Positions 60,284 to 64,000 of a stretch of 64,000 nt of DNA are shown piece after piece. Below the pieces are notes generated by a model. It worked only from the letters and a program-made list of their open reading frames with translations. It was not told where the DNA came from and did no database searches. The position numbers and the translations under genes were made by a program. Numbering within the stretch: the first letter of the stretch is position 1; every line of letters begins with the position of its first letter. The stretch covers positions 15,311,419 to 15,375,418 of the forward strand of contig OZ036004.1 of NCBI GenBank assembly GCA_964035015.1. The letters run 5' to 3'. The DNA is from Corallium rubrum (Eukaryota; Cnidaria; Anthozoa; Scleralcyonacea; Coralliidae).

Positions 60284-60655
60284 TGTCGCTTGTTTCTTTA
60301 CTTCCCAACTTATAGCTGCGCCATTTCCTTCGAATTTGAAATAGTAGCCAGTTGTGGACTTTCGATCATCGAGATCACCGAGATCACCGCTCCAGTCCGC
60401 ATCTGCATCACCGATAAGCTTCATGTTGGAGTTCTTAACGAAAGTCAATCGTAGACCGATTGTTCCCTTTAGATATCTTAAGACGTGCTTTGCTGCTTTC
60501 CAATGTGAGGTATCGGGCTTGGAGAGATTCCCCATTTCGATAAATTTTTGCGTGTCGGAAGTGTGTTGTTGATGTATCGAATGGTGAAGTTGAAGATGTT
60601 CTTGGGGCGGTTGCGTTGGACGGAAGGCCATATGGAGTTGAACGTGGATGTAGAA
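60284..60655 (-). pseudogene. Ty1/copia RNase H, N-terminal part
   Basis: Minus-strand frame with SHWKAAKHVLRYLKGTIGLR, then DADADWSGDLGDLDDRKSTT and NGAAISWEVKKQAT. The GDL unit is duplicated in tandem (9 bp), unlike the usual single GD-x-DDRKS. It joins 55177-55518 across the 4.8-kb insertion. The upstream copia pol is missing or diverged, replaced by a SINE at 60660. Confidence 0.85.
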
Positions 60656-60659
60656 TGTT

Positions 60660-61033
60660 CACGGGTGGCGTGTGCTGTTAGCGCGCTGCCTCTCACCAAT
60701 AGTTAAGCCCGGTTAGACGGGGTTAGTACTTGGATGGGTGACCGCTTGGGAATGACCCCGTTGTCCGGCTTGGACTCATGTGAGTAGAGTTTGTAGTTGA
60801 TCTCTCCTGTGCTTCGAGGGTTTTTCGCCGGGTTCTCCGGTTTTCCTCCCTCCATAAAATCAACACCTAACATCTCAGCTGTGATCCGTGGTCTGAACTG
60901 TGTCGTTGGCGGCTGCTTCGAGCGCCTTGATATGCCTCGACACGGCCACGTTGATCTGCGTCCTTTGCAATTCAGCCACTGGCTGCAAGTAAGGATGATT
61001 AGCCCCCAGTCCTTACTTACCTTACTTACTTAC
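60660..61033 (+). mobile_element. 5S rRNA-derived SINE (copy 2)
   Basis: The head contains AGTTAAGCCCGGTTAGACGG and GTTAGTACTTGGATGGGTGA followed by CCGCTTGGGAAT, closely matching the internal control region of 5S rRNA. The body is shared with the copy at 19768 (GGGTTCTCCGGTTTTCCTCC ... GACACGGCCACGTTGATCTG ... GTAAGGATGATTAGC). It ends in a (CTTA)n tail. This copy is less diverged from 5S than copy 1. Confidence 0.8.
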
Positions 61034-61039
61034 AGATAT

Positions 61040-62100
61040 TTGAAAAGAAAGAACCTTGTGAAATGACGTTATTTTGAAGCCTGTCTTCGTGCTCTTTTCT
61101 GACGGCTTTCAAAACATCTTTAGTGTTTTTTGTATGTGTCGTATTGCACATTTTTGTTGTTGCTCGTGTCCTTCCATAGGTTTCTGATATCTTCATTTAG
61201 CGAAGATTTTAGAACGCATCGAGAGACGGTTTGACATTGGATAAATTTGGTTGAGGGAAGAATGATGTTTAAACCTAATTTATTATGAGAGAGCAGACGT
61301 TGCTGATTGTTCCAGAAATAGACAGTTCAAGCCATTTTCGGATATATTTTGACGCAGTATTATCTAGTTGTTCGCAGACCCAGGTTTTCGATATATCATG
61401 ACAGTGAAGTGCCAGGAAATCTTCGAAAGTAAATAGCGATTGTACAAAATAATTTTGTTTCTGGGGTGTAAAGGTAAGATATCAATTTCGTTCATCATGT
61501 TGTTAATCATGTCGTAAAGTTCTAATTTGTGTTCTTAGTTATAGATATATTGAAATCAAAATAGCGACCTAAGTAACTGACAGATTTATCATTTTCGACA
61601 CGCGGTACAAGATTGTGATTGACGAAGAGCTTTGGTAGATATTGGACAGATTTTGTTGATTCCTTTTTTATACCAAATGTTGAACATTTGTCAACACATG
61701 TAATCATATTAGCCCATTGGCACCAGATTGTGAAATGGTTAAGAAGAATTTGATTTTCATTTTCTTGACTGCTAATCACGGCTGCGTCGTCGGCAAATTG
61801 AAGCCAGTGGGTTGGATTAAATGGGAGTCCATTATTGCTAATATTCCAGAAACCAAGTTCACGGTATTTTTCAGATTTGATGTGTTGAACGAAAGTGTTA
61901 AATGACATATTAAATAAGAGGGGGCTGAGACAGTCGCCTTGAAGTACACCACGACCAATGCTGATGAAAGGTGTGTTGAAATCTTCAGTGATATTGAAGT
62001 TTGGAAATCAGTGTAGAGAACTACGGACAAGATTTTCGATGTGAACAGGGATGTGATGGTATTTAAGGACTTCGTATATAAGGTTATGATGAACTTTTAA
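61040..62100 (-). pseudogene. LINE reverse transcriptase fragment
   Basis: The open part (61522-61908) has LPFNPTHWLQFADDAAVISS, including the catalytic F-A-D-D box, then WCQWANMITCVDKCSTFGIK and VSYLGRYFDF. Flanking frames up to 62100 and down to 61040 hold further RT and thumb-region segments with stops. Fragment of a non-LTR element; clade not determined. Confidence 0.7.
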
Positions 62101-62106
62101 GATCTA

Positions 62107-62319
<213 letters not shown>

Positions 62320-64000
62320 TTAGTGTAATAAAATGTTTATATAATTAAGATGTTATTTGTGAATATTGGCGTAATACTGCAAGGTTTTTGAAAGGTTATG
62401 TGATAAGTTGCTCCCAGAGGTAATGGAACATGTACTGTACCTGTATTTATTACTTAATTGTTTTCAATATTCTTAGTGGAGAATAGGTTGTAACATGATA
62501 TAGGAGATGAGAAAACACTATAAGTTAGTTGGATAATATATATGACTTGGAAAGGTAAAGAAATAATTACGGAGTTTGAAGGGTTTTTAGTTTGCTCAGG
62601 GGAATTAAGAAAGTAGTGATAAGACGTGCGTTGTTGAAACTATAATAGACGGTGATGTATTTTATCCAATTTCTGTATGGCCGAAAGAGATAGATGGTGA
62701 GGATATTTTGGAGTAAGCCGATTTTGGACGAAGGAACTTTTAAGCTGTTGTTGTTCCTAACATGTAATGGGTGTGCACCAACTGTAGCAAATGAATGGAT
62801 TTTGTCATCGACATATTGGAAAAGAAGTAAAATGAGAGCGAGGTGTAATCAATTGAAATGGATTTTGGGGAATGCGTCAAAGAAATGTGAACAGTGGTTT
62901 TATTTTGACTTATATCATAAGCAGTATCTGCATTTGAGCGGAAGTGAAAGGAAGTCGAGTGTTTGAATTAACATTAAAACTGTCATGAATTAAGGCTGTA
63001 ATAACTTGTAAGCTTAATTAAGGATTATGTAACAGTTCGGGGTTCTTTGGAGTATTAAAAATAGGCATGCTACGCATGTATATGTCCACCGCGGAGTTGC
63101 AATGTCCCAAACCTCACTGGCTATCACATTGTCAAGAGTAATCGATAATTCAAGGCTTCCAGTGTAGGTAAATCAAAAGTATTATCAACATCAATAGTAA
63201 AAGGAATACGATTATACTAATTTTTGGGTGAATCACAACCGCTACTGCGCATTTGCGGAGATATTCATGTTTCTTTGTTATGACGGGTGCGTGAAATTTG
63301 AAACCCGCTGATATTTGCTGATTTAAGAAGAAAACAAAATTTAAGAAGAATTAGAACAACACGAAATTTACGGAGCATGGTAGTTTAAAATTTTAGTTTA
63401 AAGTGTCTGAGCGTCAGCGAAGTTAAAGATTGTAAACACAAACCCGGAGGCGCACGGGAATGGTTTGGAGTGAACATAATAAAGTAGAGTGTTTATTTAA
63501 AAGCTATTGTATTTCGTGTAGTATAGCCTAGAACTTCACGAAATTTACGAAAAATGCTATATTATTAAGCATGTTCTTTGAAAAGCGAGATATATTTGTT
63601 CTGACCCTATGTATCGTCGACTTTCGGTGAATCCGCGTTGACCCGACTGGCGATCATGTCACGATAGTTGTCGAGTATGACGTAAGTGAGGTCCAAGACA
63701 AGCAAGCAAGCAAGCGAGCAAGATCACGCCGACATAGTGGCTCCCGCTGAAGGTCAGCGGTGGCCACAAAAATGTAATTGCTGTTATGTTAAACGATGAG
63801 AAATGCATGAGAAGGTGAAAGTATGAATGAACTGCGATTTGTGAGTGAAAGGGTGGTTAAGTTAAAATGTATGACGTTGATAGGAGTCAAAGAAAATATT
63901 GTGGAAAGTGCAGGTGTAGTACAGGTAAACGTGCGCAAGAAAATATAGAGGCACTGTTTATTGCCGCTTTAGGAGATATAAACAGGTGGGAAAATTGTCT
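62320..64000. other. Non-coding flank
   Basis: No supportable gene. A 90-codon frame at 62694-62966 shows no domain. A short (CAAG)n repeat lies at about 63699-63722. Confidence 0.5.

Noticed and set aside
62694..62966. 90-codon plus-strand ORF
   Set aside because: No recognisable domain or neighbouring support.

Overview
The window is nuclear DNA of a metazoan, most likely a marine invertebrate and plausibly an anthozoan cnidarian. The evidence is four correctly spliced exons of a conserved animal gene, PPIP5K, plus a transposon mix (Polinton/Maverick, BEL/Pao, Penelope-like, ISL2EU, Crypton, 5S-derived SINE, RTE-like LINE) typical of such genomes. Taxon assignment is inference; no search was possible.

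Layout. 1-7.1 kb: simple repeats, then a decayed BEL/Pao retrotransposon with one 3' LTR. 7.5-14.8 kb: rearranged remains of an old Polinton-like element (zinc finger plus packaging ATPase, zinc-ribbon protein, short core-protein-like ORF), duplicated in inverted orientation and mixed with fold-back repeats carrying a GAGCTAGGAGCC minisatellite. 15.5-18.1 kb: a 5'-truncated LINE and a MITE. 18.36-51.09 kb: four + strand PPIP5K exons (18359-18704, 28943-29104, 29965-30266, 50903-51091) separated by transposon-loaded introns. Intron 1 holds a Mutator-like MITE with a 9-bp target duplication, a 5S-type SINE, a large compound microsatellite, a possible unrelated first exon, and an ISL2EU transposon whose left inverted repeat is interrupted by a Crypton. 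Intron 3 (20.6 kb) is almost entirely one complete Polinton.

The Polinton (31596-50287, 18,692 bp) is the centrepiece. It has 861-bp near-identical terminal inverted repeats, AG...CT termini and a perfect 6-bp target duplication (GCCGTG). Leftward genes encode a putative penton-like protein, chromodomain integrase, two unknowns, a probable double-jelly-roll capsid protein, packaging ATPase and two membrane-anchored proteins. Rightward genes encode a fibre-like protein, a run of small membrane proteins, a zinc-ribbon protein, a duplicated degenerate VRR-NUC protein, a BRO-N/BRO-N/VRR-NUC/zinc-finger fusion and an 1194-residue protein-primed-type DNA polymerase B. Together they supply replication, integration and virion assembly functions. 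Most frames are open, though the integrase frame lacks an ATG and no maturation protease was recognised.

51.1-64 kb: a ~170-bp tandem repeat; a Penelope-like GIY-YIG fragment with three hammerhead-ribozyme-like folds; a Ty1/copia remnant split by a 4,763-bp element with arrays of palindromic GGTGTGTA repeats and a SAM-like spliced gene; a second 5S-type SINE; and a LINE fragment.
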